Part shown: positions 19,020-27,838 of the stretch, one piece after another
How positions within the stretch are numbered: position 1 is the first letter of the stretch
Layout of the letters: every line of letters begins with the position of its first letter
Assembly: GCA_000531095.1 (NCBI GenBank)
Contig: HG799462.1
Coordinates: 1-55,354 of the forward strand
Length of the DNA stretch: 55,354 nt
From: Gemmata massiliana
GTDB taxonomy: Bacteria; Planctomycetota; Planctomycetia; Gemmatales; Gemmataceae
Direction: 5' to 3'
The notes under the pieces: generated by a model
What the model was told of the DNA's origin: nothing
The model's database searches: none
Seen by the model: only the letters and a program-made list of their open reading frames with translations
Position numbers and translations under genes: made by a program

Positions 19020-20489
19020 TTAGGCCGACTGCAACCGATCGTGCCACTCGTCGAGCAACTTGCCGATGTTCTTGAACGAGAAGTCGAGGTTGGCGAGTTC
19101 GTGGCCGAGGTCGATCGCACGTGGCAGGTCGCCGTTTTCGGCCGCGCCGCTCGCGAGTTGGAAGAGCAGTTCCTTTTTGACCGCTTCTTCGGTGTCTGGT
19201 ACCCCGGCCAACCCCTCCTCGAAGTTGCGCTGAGCCAGCCGCCAGTTGTTCCGCTTCTTGAAACACATCCCGAGGAGCAGAGCCGCGCGCCACTTGAGCC
19301 GCTCGTCGCGCCGGGCGAGCTGCAGTTCGGCGATGGCTTCGTCCACGCGATCGACCTTCAGCAACCGCGTACCGAGTTCGATGCGGTGGTTCAATTCGTT
19401 CGGGGATCGATCCGCCTTGACGCGGAACAACTCAATTTCGCGCGAGATGATTTCCTTCACCAGTTGCGAGCGCAGCGACGCCAATTCTGCCTCGGTCATC
19501 TCCTCGTCGCTGGCGGGCACGTCGGTGTCGTCCGCGGTTCGCGCCTTCTCTTTGAGCTTGCGCAACCGCGTTTCAGCGATTTCGAGGTTCTTCCGCACCG
19601 GGGAGAGGTCGAGTTCCATCAACTCCAGTCGGATCTGGAACGCATTGCCGGTCGGCCCCAGCCCCCGCTGGAGCACGTCGCGTGCGCGGTCATCTTGTCC
19701 GTTCTTGCGGTACACGCCGGCCAGTTGGAGGTACAGCGACGGTTCGGTCGGGTCGGCCTCGATGCGCTTGAGCAGAGGTTCAGCTTCGCGCGTAAGTTTG
19801 TCCTGCTTCTCGCCCGCGCGCGCCTCGATCCGGCCGAGGATCGGCGACTCCTTGGTGCCGGCCGCAGCCTCCTCGTAGCCGCCTTTCTGAATGACGGAAC
19901 TCGCGGCGAGGTCTTTCGCCTTGTGCTGCGCTTCAACGTCGGTCGGATTGGTGTCGCGAACGAGTTGCCACAGCACCATCGCCTTCTGGAAGTCGCCGCG
20001 ATTCTCAAACTGGCGCGCGAGCGCGCGGTTCAATGTGGCGTCTTTGGGATATTTTTGCCGCGCCTGATCGAGCGTGAACACCGCGAGGTCCGACAGCCCG
20101 AGCGCGTCGAACGCCTCGGCCATGTCCATCTGGGCGCCCTGGTCCCACGGGTTGCGGCAGAGCACCTGTTCGCCGAACTCGATCGCCTTCAGGTAGTCGC
20201 GGTTCCGCTTGGCGACGCGCAACTTGGCCTTCCACCGCGGCGTGGTGAGGAACGCGAATCGGCTGCCGCGCAAGTTATTCCCGTACTTAGATTTCTGCGT
20301 ATCGCGGAGCTGTTTGCGGTAGAAGAAATTGCCCGGATCGAGCCGGCAGCACGTGAGCAGCAGTTGAATGGCGTAGTCGAACCCGCCGTCGGCAATTAGC
20401 TCCTTAGCTTTGGTGAAGCTCTGTTGCGCGATGCGTTTCTGCTCGGCAGTGGGGGTCGGAACCGCACTGGCGGGCGGCTGATCGGACAT
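19020..20489 (-). CDS. TPR-repeat protein, cytoplasmic
   Basis: ATG 20489 (MSDQPPASAVPTP) is chosen because AAGGAGAGG lies upstream; the frame to 20792 overlaps the divergent tsaC gene. The 489-residue protein is helical with several degenerate tetratricopeptide repeats, for example AMVLWQLVRDTNPTDVEAQH, LYLQLAGVYRKNGQDDRA and the C-terminal AQRNFEEGLAGVPDTEEAV. There is no signal peptide or membrane helix, so it probably acts as a cytoplasmic scaffold. Partners are unknown. It is head-to-head with tsaC across about 96 bp. Confidence 0.85.
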   Translation of the reverse strand: MSDQPPASAVPTPTAEQKRIAQQSFTKAKELIADGGFDYAIQLLLTCCRLDPGNFFYRKQLRDTQKSKYGNNLRGSRFAFLTTPRWKAKLRVAKRNRDYLKAIEFGEQVLCRNPWDQGAQMDMAEAFDALGLSDLAVFTLDQARQKYPKDATLNRALARQFENRGDFQKAMVLWQLVRDTNPTDVEAQHKAKDLAASSVIQKGGYEEAAAGTKESPILGRIEARAGEKQDKLTREAEPLLKRIEADPTEPSLYLQLAGVYRKNGQDDRARDVLQRGLGPTGNAFQIRLELMELDLSPVRKNLEIAETRLRKLKEKARTADDTDVPASDEEMTEAELASLRSQLVKEIISREIELFRVKADRSPNELNHRIELGTRLLKVDRVDEAIAELQLARRDERLKWRAALLLGMCFKKRNNWRLAQRNFEEGLAGVPDTEEAVKKELLFQLASGAAENGDLPRAIDLGHELANLDFSFKNIGKLLDEWHDRLQSA

Positions 20490-20585
20490 GGCGGTGGCCT
20501 CTCCTTGCGGGGCGGCGCCGGTGCGCGGGCTGCTCGGGGCACGTACCATGATGTTGTACCACAAAGGGAAGAGGGAAACTGCGCT

Positions 20586-21587
20586 TTGGAAACGGTCGTT
20601 CTGAAAGTCGATCCCACGAATTCCGAACCGGACGTGATTCGGCGCGCGGCGGAGGTGATTCGCGCCGGTGGGTTGGTCGCGTTCCCCACGGAAACGGTTT
20701 ACGGCCTCGGGGCGAACGCGCTGAATGCGGACGCGGTCGCGGGCATCTTCACAGCGAAGGGGCGCCCCTCCACGAACCCGCTCATCGTTCACGTACCCGG
20801 GCCGACAGAGCTCATGCCCGCTTCAGACGTGACTGAAGTATTAAACGTTGCGAGCGCCTGGCCCGAGACCGCAGCGCGGCTCGCGGCGCGGTTCTGGCCG
20901 GGGCCACTCACTTTAGTCGTACCGAAGCGAGACAGCGTTCCCGATATTGTAACCGCGCACGGGCCGACGGTGGCGGTAAGGTGTCCAAACCATCCTGTTG
21001 CCCGGGCACTAATTCGGGCCGCTGGCACACCCCTGGCGGCCCCGAGTGCGAACCGTAGTACCGAACTTTCCCCCACGCGCGCGGAACACGTCCTCAAGAG
21101 CCTTAACGGGCGAATCGATCTTCTGTTGGACGGCGGCCCGTGTTCCGGCGGACTCGAATCGACGGTCGTTGATGTGACGAGCGAATTCCCGCGCGTATTG
21201 CGCCCGGGTCTGATTACGGTGCCGATGCTGGAAGAGGTGTGCGGGCGGATCGAGTTCGGCGCGGCGAACGGGGGAATTGCGCGTGCCCCAGGTCAAATGG
21301 TGAAGCACTACAGCCCGCGAACGCCGCTCGTGCTGGCCGAGGATGCGGACGCGGATCACCGGCGGTTGATGGAGTTGGGGCTCCGCGTCGTCTCGCTCGG
21401 CTACGATCTAATATATGATTACAAGTTTATTTCAGACGATCCGGAAGAGTACGCGGCCGACCTGTACGCGGCTCTCCACGAACTCGACAATGGACGGTAC
21501 GACCGCATCGTGATCGAAATGCCTCCCGACACACCCGAGTGGGCAGCAGTGCGCGACCGGCTCACCCGGGCCGCGGCCCGCGAATAA
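20586..21587 (+). CDS. tsaC: Threonylcarbamoyl-AMP synthase, SUA5 type
   Basis: There is no ATG or GTG in the leader. TTG 20586, about 10 nt after GAGGGA, gives a 333-residue protein starting METVVLKVDPT. The YrdC-like domain carries FPTETVYGLG, the KGRPSTNPL nucleotide-binding motif and SANRS. A C-terminal SUA5 domain (from about residue 215, GQMVKHYSPRTPL) makes it the long SUA5 form rather than short TsaC. The enzyme makes threonylcarbamoyl-adenylate from Thr, bicarbonate and ATP for the t6A modification of tRNA. An ATG at 20424 would overlap the TPR gene and was rejected. Confidence 0.93.
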   Translation: METVVLKVDPTNSEPDVIRRAAEVIRAGGLVAFPTETVYGLGANALNADAVAGIFTAKGRPSTNPLIVHVPGPTELMPASDVTEVLNVASAWPETAARLAARFWPGPLTLVVPKRDSVPDIVTAHGPTVAVRCPNHPVARALIRAAGTPLAAPSANRSTELSPTRAEHVLKSLNGRIDLLLDGGPCSGGLESTVVDVTSEFPRVLRPGLITVPMLEEVCGRIEFGAANGGIARAPGQMVKHYSPRTPLVLAEDADADHRRLMELGLRVVSLGYDLIYDYKFISDDPEEYAADLYAALHELDNGRYDRIVIEMPPDTPEWAAVRDRLTRAAARE

Positions 21588-21591
21588 AAGC

Positions 21592-21630
21592 ACGCGAGCG
21601 AATCGGGGACGATGCCCGATCCGCTCGCGT
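21592..21630. terminator. Bidirectional terminator between tsaC and DUF1559 gene
   Basis: A nine-base-pair outer stem (21592-21600 with 21622-21630) continues after one mismatch into a 6-bp inner stem (21602-21607 with 21615-21620). It is four bases after the tsaC stop and 27 nt from the convergent DUF1559 stop. Confidence 0.75.
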
Positions 21631-21656
21631 AGTTCAGACGGATTGCTCGGCTCAAA

Positions 21657-22577
21657 TCAAGGAGCATCGGACGGCAGCGGGTACCCGTCGGCGATGTTCA
21701 ACAAGAGTTGCAGCGTGGCCGTGCTGACGGAGAACTGCACACTCTTCACGGATCCGTCCAAATAAAGTGCGTTGAATACACCGGTGTGCGACGAACCGAA
21801 ACCGTGCGTCCCCTCACTGCACCCGGTGCTCATTCCCAGGTCGGCCTGGATCGCGAAATTGTGGTTGTTCGTCAGCGTGGTCGCGTCCCAGTTTCCCGCG
21901 TTGCCGTAGTCCATGCCCCACGACCAACCGGCCCGGTCCACGTTATCGTTTCCCGTCCCGAAGGTCGCTTTGCACACGTTCTTTTCGCCAACCGCGATCG
22001 TGTTGCTCGTCCCGTCGGACACCGCGACCATGTTCACGCGGCCAAAGTTGTAGGGCCGAAACACCCCCTGACCGGCGCTGGTGGCGTAGCTGTTGAAGGC
22101 ATTACCGTAGTAGTCGATCTGAGCGATCCCGTTGGCATTGGTTCCGTTACTGCGCCGCGACGGGCACGCATAAACCGGAACCGGTGTCCCTTCGATGGTC
22201 GCTATATTGACCGCTTTGTAAACGTTGTCCTGCTCCAGATACGGCAGGATCTGGAACGCCCAGCCACCACTAGCGTAGTTACTCCACACCGGCGGCGATC
22301 CCGACACCGCGACGTTCTGGACGCTCGAATCCTGCCGCCCGTAGGGTTGGTAGTTGAACCCACCCCCGGGAAACGCATTGTTCGCGTCGTGACAAGAGTG
22401 TAGAGCCAGCCCAATTTGCTTGAGGTTGTTCTGACACTTCATACGCGCGGCGGCCTCGCGCACCTTCTGAACCGCGGGCAATAGAAGCCCGATCAGAATG
22501 GCAATGATCGCAATCACGACCAGCAACTCAATGAGCGTAAAGGCGCGCCGATCCGAACGGGCCTTGGGAGAGACCAT
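21657..22577 (-). CDS. DUF1559 (SBP_bac_10) protein with pilin-like N-terminus
   Basis: The 306-residue product has a short basic leader and [16 protein letters not shown], a type III/IV prepilin-like signal, then [13 protein letters not shown] and [13 protein letters not shown]. The globular part has [14 protein letters not shown] and, near the end, [10 protein letters not shown], the equivalent of the family's C-terminal 'DGSV' motif. It shares the fold and motifs of the protein at 1339-2346 but has no lipoprotein partner. It is divergent from a sigma factor that itself ends in a DUF1559 domain (22953-24719), which makes a regulatory link attractive but unproven. Confidence 0.92.
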   Translation of the reverse strand: MVSPKARSDRRAFTLIELLVVIAIIAILIGLLLPAVQKVREAAARMKCQNNLKQIGLALHSCHDANNAFPGGGFNYQPYGRQDSSVQNVAVSGSPPVWSNYASGGWAFQILPYLEQDNVYKAVNIATIEGTPVPVYACPSRRSNGTNANGIAQIDYYGNAFNSYATSAGQGVFRPYNFGRVNMVAVSDGTSNTIAVGEKNVCKATFGTGNDNVDRAGWSWGMDYGNAGNWDATTLTNNHNFAIQADLGMSTGCSEGTHGFGSSHTGVFNALYLDGSVKSVQFSVSTATLQLLLNIADGYPLPSDAP

Positions 22578-22952
22578 TTGAACCTCACCAGAATTGAAGA
22601 CGACTGCGCGGCAGGGCGCGGACGGAGCAAAACTGCGACATGGGCAAGAGCGGACGCAGTAATTCTAGATACCGTTTTCACGCACGGTACTTACAGCAAA
22701 CTCAGGAGCAAAAAAGATGAGAATCAGGCGATTCTTGTCATATTTACCAAAGCAATATTGAATCCAAAAGCCCATCGTGTTTGTCGCCGCTGATGCGGTC
22801 CGGTCGCCTTTACACTCGTCGGAGTGTAATCCTTGAGAATGCCCTTCGGGGCGGAACTGCCGGAACGGAAATTTCAAAAAATCAGCAACTCGCGTATGCG
22901 ATCGTCGGCCGCGTGCCTCTTCGGGGGTGAGAGGCCGATTGGCGAGGAACCC
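22578..22952. other. 375-bp divergent intergenic region
   Basis: This space separates the start of the DUF1559 gene (minus) from the sigma-DUF1559 fusion (plus). It contains an unusually AT-rich patch (about 22670-22780), a possible plus-strand promoter at 22735-22763 and no credible gene. Small frames here have no recognisable product. Confidence 0.6.
22735..22763 (+). promoter_or_regulatory. Possible sigma70-type promoter upstream of the sigma-DUF1559 fusion
   Basis: TTGTCA (22735-22740) matches the -35 consensus at 5 of 6 positions. A 17-nt spacer separates it from TTGAAT (22758-22763), which matches 4 of 6 at -10, inside the AT-rich patch. It lies about 190 nt upstream of the start codon, so a long leader is implied. 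Confidence 0.3.
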
Positions 22953-24719
22953 ATGAGCGGATCTGCGATCAACAACTACCTGCGGGCGGTGGGCATCGAT
23001 CCGGCCGCGGCCGGACCGAGCGACGCGGAACTCGTTGCCCGGTTCAGCGCGACGCGGGACGAGTCCGCGTTCGAGTTGTTGGTTTGGCGCCACGCTCCGC
23101 TGTTACAGCGGGTGTGTCGGTCCGTGCTGAGGGACCAGCACGCGGCCGAGGACGCGACCCAGGCGACCTTCCTCGCGCTCGCGCGCAAGGCGGGCACGTT
23201 CACCGGGCGCGGGACCGTGGTCGGGTGGCTGTACCGCGTCGCCCGGCGGGTGTCGGTTCGGCTCGCGAAGCAGCGCGCCCGGCACCCGCTGGCGAGCACG
23301 GAACTCGATCGCGTGCCCGCACCCGACGGTCTTCCCGCGCCCACAGACGGCGCGGGTCCGCTGTGCGAAGAAGTCGACCGGTTGCCGGAGCGCTACCGCG
23401 TTCCCGTGCTGTTGTGCTTCTTTGAGGGGCTAACCCACACGGAAGCCGCGCGCCGAACCGGACTACCGGTCGGCACGATTGCCGGTCGATTATCACGGGC
23501 CAAAGCGCTACTCGCGCGCCGGTTGTCCCGGCGCGGGGGGGCGCTCGTGGCCGTGGCCCTTCCGGTCGTGTCGGGTACGTTCGTCGGCTCCACCGCCCAA
23601 GCCGCGACACTGTTCGCTACCGACCGCGCCATCGCACCTCTCGTTTCCGGTTCCGTTCTTTCACTCGCCCGAGGAGCGACCCAACCCGTGATCTCGTCAT
23701 TCAAACTGACCGCTGCGGCCGTCGCCGTAATGTGCACCGTGTCTGCCGGCGTATGGGCCTTCAACGCCCCCGCTCCCTCACCAGCACCAAACGAGGATGC
23801 GCCCCGTGCCGCGGCGCCGACCGCGACAGACCCACCGGCCCCGAAATCGGACGCGCGCGTCGCTGGCGCGGTCCAACGGGCCAAGAGCGCGAACACGCTC
23901 AAGCAGATCCTGATCGCGATTCACAACTACGAGGCCGCCTACGGCGCGTTGCCGCAGGATATCGTGGACAAGGACGGTAAACCGCTCCTGAGCTGGCGCG
24001 TCGCGATCCTGCCCTTTGTCGAGCACGAGAGGCTCTACAAAGAATTCAAATTAGACGAACCGTGGGACTCAGCGGCCAACAAGAAGCTACTAGCACAGAT
24101 GCCCAACCTGTTCCGCGTCGATGGTCAGGCGAAAGGCGAGGCTAAAACCTACTACCGCGTGTTCTCCGGACCGGGGGCCGCGTTCGAGCCGGGTGAAAAG
24201 ATCGCCTTCGCCGGCATCACAGACGGGCTGTCGAACACGATCGGCGTGATCGAGGCCGGTCCGCCGAGTGAGTGGACCAAGCCCGGGGACATCGCTTACG
24301 ATCCGAAGAAGCCGTTCCCGAAGCTCGAAGGGCCGTTCAAGAACGTCGTCATGGCCGGCATGATGGACGGGTCGGTCGTTCCCTTCAAGCCGGACCTCGA
24401 CGCCACCGAGTTTCGCAAATTCGTTGAACGGGCCGACGGCCAGGTCGTGAACATCGATAAAGCGAAGACGCACGTCACCACACTCACGAAGGAAGACCTG
24501 AACGCGCTCGAAAAGGTTCTGAAGGAAGACACCGAATTGAGCACGCGCTTCTCGAAACTTCTGGCCGAACGAACGAAGCTACTGGAGCAGATCGCCAAGC
24601 GACCCGCGCCCGAGCTGGATCTCGAAAAGTTCGGTGACGAACAAACTGCGCTCCGGGCGCACATCGTTCGACTCGAAGAACAAATCGAAGTGCTCAAAAA
24701 GGCTCTCGAGAATAAGTAG
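22953..24719 (+). CDS. ECF sigma factor fused to a transmembrane segment and DUF1559 domain
   Basis: ATG 22953 follows GAGGA; the frame open from 22833 has no better start. The 588-residue chain has three parts. An ECF sigma unit comprises region 2 (DQHAAEDATQATFLALARKA) and region 4 (LTHTEAARRTGLPVGTIAGRLSRAKALLARRL, about 155-195 in shorter pieces). Two hydrophobic stretches follow (about 198-225 and 252-270). From about 313 there is a DUF1559-like domain (NTLKQILIAIHNYEAAYGA, TDGLSNTIGVIEAGP, GMMDGSVVPF) with a coiled C-terminus. Planctomycetes are known to have ECF groups with C-terminal extensions; membrane tethering of the sigma unit is inferred. Confidence 0.9.
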   Translation: MSGSAINNYLRAVGIDPAAAGPSDAELVARFSATRDESAFELLVWRHAPLLQRVCRSVLRDQHAAEDATQATFLALARKAGTFTGRGTVVGWLYRVARRVSVRLAKQRARHPLASTELDRVPAPDGLPAPTDGAGPLCEEVDRLPERYRVPVLLCFFEGLTHTEAARRTGLPVGTIAGRLSRAKALLARRLSRRGGALVAVALPVVSGTFVGSTAQAATLFATDRAIAPLVSGSVLSLARGATQPVISSFKLTAAAVAVMCTVSAGVWAFNAPAPSPAPNEDAPRAAAPTATDPPAPKSDARVAGAVQRAKSANTLKQILIAIHNYEAAYGALPQDIVDKDGKPLLSWRVAILPFVEHERLYKEFKLDEPWDSAANKKLLAQMPNLFRVDGQAKGEAKTYYRVFSGPGAAFEPGEKIAFAGITDGLSNTIGVIEAGPPSEWTKPGDIAYDPKKPFPKLEGPFKNVVMAGMMDGSVVPFKPDLDATEFRKFVERADGQVVNIDKAKTHVTTLTKEDLNALEKVLKEDTELSTRFSKLLAERTKLLEQIAKRPAPELDLEKFGDEQTALRAHIVRLEEQIEVLKKALENK

Positions 24720-24743
24720 CCTTCTTGACGATTTAGAGCGCGA

Positions 24744-24764
24744 CCCGCTCGTGGAGCGAGCGGG
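24744..24764 (+). terminator. Short GC hairpin after the sigma-DUF1559 gene
   Basis: A perfect 8-bp stem (24744-24751 with 24757-24764, 5-nt loop) sits 24 nt after the stop at 24719. It precedes the stronger hairpin at 24791 and may be an auxiliary terminator. Confidence 0.5.
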
Positions 24765-24790
24765 CACTGTGAGGGGTGGCGTGTTCAGCT

Positions 24791-24835
24791 AAACGGTTCG
24801 GCCGGTGGGAACCGTTCCCGCCGGCCGAACCGTTT
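24791..24835. terminator. Strong bidirectional terminator between convergent genes
   Basis: A perfect 15-bp stem (24791-24805 with 24821-24835) has a loop that can itself pair (GGGAA with TTCCC), so the hairpin is nearly fully paired. It lies between the sigma-DUF1559 stop and the chemoreceptor stop at 24852. Confidence 0.8.
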
Positions 24836-24851
24836 ACTCTGAGGTGGCGCG

Positions 24852-26849
24852 TTAGAACTCGGTGAACCCGTCGTGGTCCCCGTTCCCGAGCCGATCCAGT
24901 TCGTGTCCGCGCCCGTTGCCGTTGGAGTGCCCGTTCTTGAGAGCCTTGGCGACTGCGGGGCGAGGTTTGGTCGTTGGGGCTTTGCTCCGGGGGGCGAGGC
25001 GCGGAACCGCGCGCCCGCTCTCACTGAGTTTGAACCGTGCGACGAGGTCGCGGAGTTGTGCGGCTTGGTCGGTGAGCGTTTGGGCGGTGGCCGACATCTC
25101 TTCGGTCTGGGAGGCGTTCTTCTGGGTCACGGTATCCATCTGAGTGACGGCCTTGTTGACCTGCTCGATGCCCGTGGACTGCTCCTTGCCCGCCGCCGCG
25201 ATCTCCGTGATCAGGTCCGTCACGCGCTTGACCGAGGTCACGATTTCGCCCAGCGTCGTGCCCGACTGGTTGACCAGTTCGGTACCCGCGTCGACCTTCT
25301 TGACCGAGTCTTCGATCAACGACTTAATCTCTTTGGCCGCAGTCGCGGAGCGCTGAGCAAGATTGCGCACTTCAGACGCGACGACGGCGAACCCGCGGCC
25401 CTGTTCGCCGGCCCGGGCCGCTTCGACAGCGGCGTTGAGTGCCAGCAGGTTGGTCTGGAACGCGATCTCGTCGATCGTCGTGATGATGTCCGCGATTTTC
25501 TTCGAGGCCCCGTTGATCTCACTCATGGCCTCGACCGCGTTACCCACCACGCGCCCCCCGCGCTCGGCCACGTCCTTCGAGTTGCTTGCCAATTGCCGGG
25601 CTTGCTGAGCGCTGTCGGAGTTCTGCCGAACCGTGGCGGTGATTTCTTCGAGGGTGCTGGCTGTTTCTTCCAGGCTCGATGCTTGCTCCTGAGCACCGGT
25701 CGAAATCTCGTCACTGGCTGCGGACAGTTGACTCGAAGCATCCGCGAGCTGCTCGGACACTTCGCGCACGCCCTCCAAGGCCGCCCGCACCGAAACCACC
25801 GCTTTGTTGAGGGCCGAGGCCATCTGGCCCACTTCGTCGGTCCCCAGGTCCGGGATCTGTTGCGTGAAGTCGCCCGCGGCCAGGGCCGTTACCGAGGTCG
25901 TGACCGCCCCCATTTTGCGTTGAAGCTCGGCGGCCCGGGCCAGTTCCTGCTCGGTGCGCGCCCGGACTTCCGCGGCCTCGCGCTCGGTGCGCTCCCGGAC
26001 CTCTGCGGCCTCGCGTTCGACCCGTTGGCGATCCTTTTCGATCTGCGCCTTTTCCGCTTCTTTAGACGCGACAAGTGATCCGATCGCCGTATTCAGGGCC
26101 GTGGCCATGCGCCCGAGTTCGTCCTGGGTATCGATCTCGGCGCGCTGGGTCAGATCGCCCTTCGCAACGCCCTCGAGTACGGTCATACACCGGTTCATGG
26201 GACTCGTGATGAGTTGGGCGATCATGTACCCCAGTGCCAGTCCGCCCACCATGCCCCCGATAACAGCCGCGATCATCGTGCTCCGGGTCGAACGGTAAGT
26301 TTCTGTGCCGGACTCGAACGATTGCTGGCTCACTTTGAACTTAGCATCTCTCAGCGCGCCCATGCCCGCGACCAACTGGTTAGCGCCCACAATCGATGAC
26401 TTAAGCACCTCGAACGCCTCCTTGTCGCGCCCGGCTTCGGCCAGATTGTTCGCGCTGCCGAGGCTGTCGATCCACTGGGGCACGAGGGGCTTGATCTCCG
26501 ACAACTTTTGTTTCGCTTCGGCGGTAACGAGCGTCTTCTCCGCGAGGTCCAGATTGGTGCGCACGTCGCGCAAGTACTGGCGCGTCTGGTCCGCGTTCTT
26601 CCTGCGCTCCTCGGGGGTCTGAGCCAAGATCGTCATGCGCACGTTGCGCCCCGCGAGGGCGATCGAGGTGTTAGTTTCATCGATCGCGTGCATCCCCTTC
26701 AGGTGCTTCTCGTACAGCGTTTCGGCGTTGTCCTGCATGGTCCCCATACCGGTGACCGCGAGGTACCCCATGCCGGCCATAAGGAGCGAGAGGGTGCAGA
26801 ATCCGATGAGCAACTTGGTCATCGTTTGACGGTTGCGGAACCAGTTCAT
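24852..26849 (-). CDS. Methyl-accepting chemotaxis protein with two HAMP domains
   Basis: The 665-residue receptor has a first membrane helix (about 12-33), a helical ligand-binding region of the four-helix-bundle type and a second helix (about 190-212). A HAMP domain follows, then a charged stalk with 11-residue repeats ([11 protein letters not shown]) and a second HAMP (around 318-370). The long signalling hairpin carries the conserved tip [21 protein letters not shown] flexible Gly/Asn/His-rich tail ends in GFTEF, matching the aromatic-x-x-aromatic pattern of CheR-tethering pentapeptides. It is preceded by cheW in the same operon (32 bp); no cheA, cheR or cheB is in the window. Confidence 0.95.
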   Translation of the reverse strand: MNWFRNRQTMTKLLIGFCTLSLLMAGMGYLAVTGMGTMQDNAETLYEKHLKGMHAIDETNTSIALAGRNVRMTILAQTPEERRKNADQTRQYLRDVRTNLDLAEKTLVTAEAKQKLSEIKPLVPQWIDSLGSANNLAEAGRDKEAFEVLKSSIVGANQLVAGMGALRDAKFKVSQQSFESGTETYRSTRSTMIAAVIGGMVGGLALGYMIAQLITSPMNRCMTVLEGVAKGDLTQRAEIDTQDELGRMATALNTAIGSLVASKEAEKAQIEKDRQRVEREAAEVRERTEREAAEVRARTEQELARAAELQRKMGAVTTSVTALAAGDFTQQIPDLGTDEVGQMASALNKAVVSVRAALEGVREVSEQLADASSQLSAASDEISTGAQEQASSLEETASTLEEITATVRQNSDSAQQARQLASNSKDVAERGGRVVGNAVEAMSEINGASKKIADIITTIDEIAFQTNLLALNAAVEAARAGEQGRGFAVVASEVRNLAQRSATAAKEIKSLIEDSVKKVDAGTELVNQSGTTLGEIVTSVKRVTDLITEIAAAGKEQSTGIEQVNKAVTQMDTVTQKNASQTEEMSATAQTLTDQAAQLRDLVARFKLSESGRAVPRLAPRSKAPTTKPRPAVAKALKNGHSNGNGRGHELDRLGNGDHDGFTEF
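25953..26018 (-). repeat. Two tandem 33-bp repeats inside the chemoreceptor gene
   Basis: The units 25953-25985 and 25986-26018 differ at 4 of 33 positions and are in frame. They encode two copies of an 11-residue charged unit (EREAAEVR followed by variable residues) in the stalk between the HAMP domains. An 11-residue period is the hendecad spacing of a right-handed or straight coiled coil. Confidence 0.75.
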
Positions 26850-26881
26850 GGGCGTCTTTCGCAGAGAGAGTGATCGGTGTG

Positions 26882-27367
26882 TTAAGCAGAGAGTGAAAGC
26901 TCGCCGGCGTTACCAATGAGCTTGTCGATGTTGAGCAGTGAGACGAGGCGCTCGCCGGTGCGCGCGATCCCAGTGAGGAACGAGGTATCGACACCCGCGC
27001 CCAGGTCCGGGGCCGGGAGCTTCTCGTCGGACTCCACGTTGAGCACGTCGGACACGGCGTCCACGACCAGGCCCACGATCTTGGTGCCCACGGTCACGAC
27101 GATGATGACCGTGAACACGGTGTACTCGGCCTCGCGCATGCCCAGGCGGATGCGCAGGTCGATGACCGGGACCACGCTCCCGCGCAGGTTCATCACGCCC
27201 TTCATCTCCGAGGGCGTGTTGGGCAACGGGGTGATGCGCGAGTACCCCTTAATTTCTTGCACGCGCAGGATCTCGACCCCGTATTCCTCGTCCCCCAGCC
27301 GGAACGCCAGGAACTGGCTCCCGTGGGTCACGAGTTCGGTTTTGTCGTGTGAGTCGAGTGAACTCAT
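26882..27367 (-). CDS. cheW: Chemotaxis coupling protein CheW
   Basis: The 161-residue protein is a single CheW domain: [20 protein letters not shown] at the start, then [20 protein letters not shown], and [10 protein letters not shown] near the end. CheW links receptors to the CheA kinase. It is the first gene of the operon with the chemoreceptor 32 bp downstream. The C-terminal part is slightly longer than in E. coli CheW. Upstream lies a 471-bp region with palindromes that may regulate the pair. Confidence 0.95.
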   Translation of the reverse strand: MSSLDSHDKTELVTHGSQFLAFRLGDEEYGVEILRVQEIKGYSRITPLPNTPSEMKGVMNLRGSVVPVIDLRIRLGMREAEYTVFTVIIVVTVGTKIVGLVVDAVSDVLNVESDEKLPAPDLGAGVDTSFLTGIARTGERLVSLLNIDKLIGNAGELSLSA

Positions 27368-27838
27368 CAGCGCTCTCTTCAGAAGGGAGAAAGGATCGCT
27401 CGCATCAACTCACTGCTGGCTGCAAGTGCGTGGCGCGACCCACTCACTCAGTATCATCGGGGCAGGCCGGAGAAATTTGCGTGGTTATCCACGTGCGTTG
27501 TTGTGCAATTTTAATATCGAATGTGGCATGCCACATATTTCAGACTCGGGGAACAATTAATCGCTCCGAGCGAACGTGGAGGTAAGACAAATTGCTTCTG
27601 AACCGCCCTCAAAGAGTTCTTGGGAACGGAGGACGACGTGGGTTAGCGAACCGGCGTTCGCAATCAGTGCGACGGGGTTCGGCTACAGAATTCCCAATAC
27701 GCATGAACCAGCACAAGTTCGTGGAGGGGAAATAGGGCATTCGGATCGGCCCATCCGTTTCGCTCATTTCGGGAATAAACAAGTTGCCTGCGGCTCTTCA
27801 GGGATGAAGTCACTTGCCCCGCACCTCTGGGCTTCTCC
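27368..27838. other. 471-bp divergent intergenic region
   Basis: It separates the cheW start from the propeller-lipoprotein start. It holds two GTGG/CCAC palindromes (27480-27493 and 27521-27536) beside an AT-rich stretch that could provide a minus-strand -10 element (TATTAA at about 27510-27515). A 159-codon frame running through the region has no recognisable product and was not called. Confidence 0.55.
27480..27536 (-). promoter_or_regulatory. Paired GTGG...CCAC palindromes, candidate operator for cheW
   Basis: A perfect 16-bp palindrome (27521-27536, ATGTGGCATGCCACAT) lies about 150 bp upstream of cheW. A second inverted repeat with the same GTGG/CCAC arms and a 4-bp centre is at 27480-27493. 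The first adjoins an AT-rich -10-like sequence on the minus strand, so a dimeric regulator could control transcription there. This is inference from symmetry only. Confidence 0.4.
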
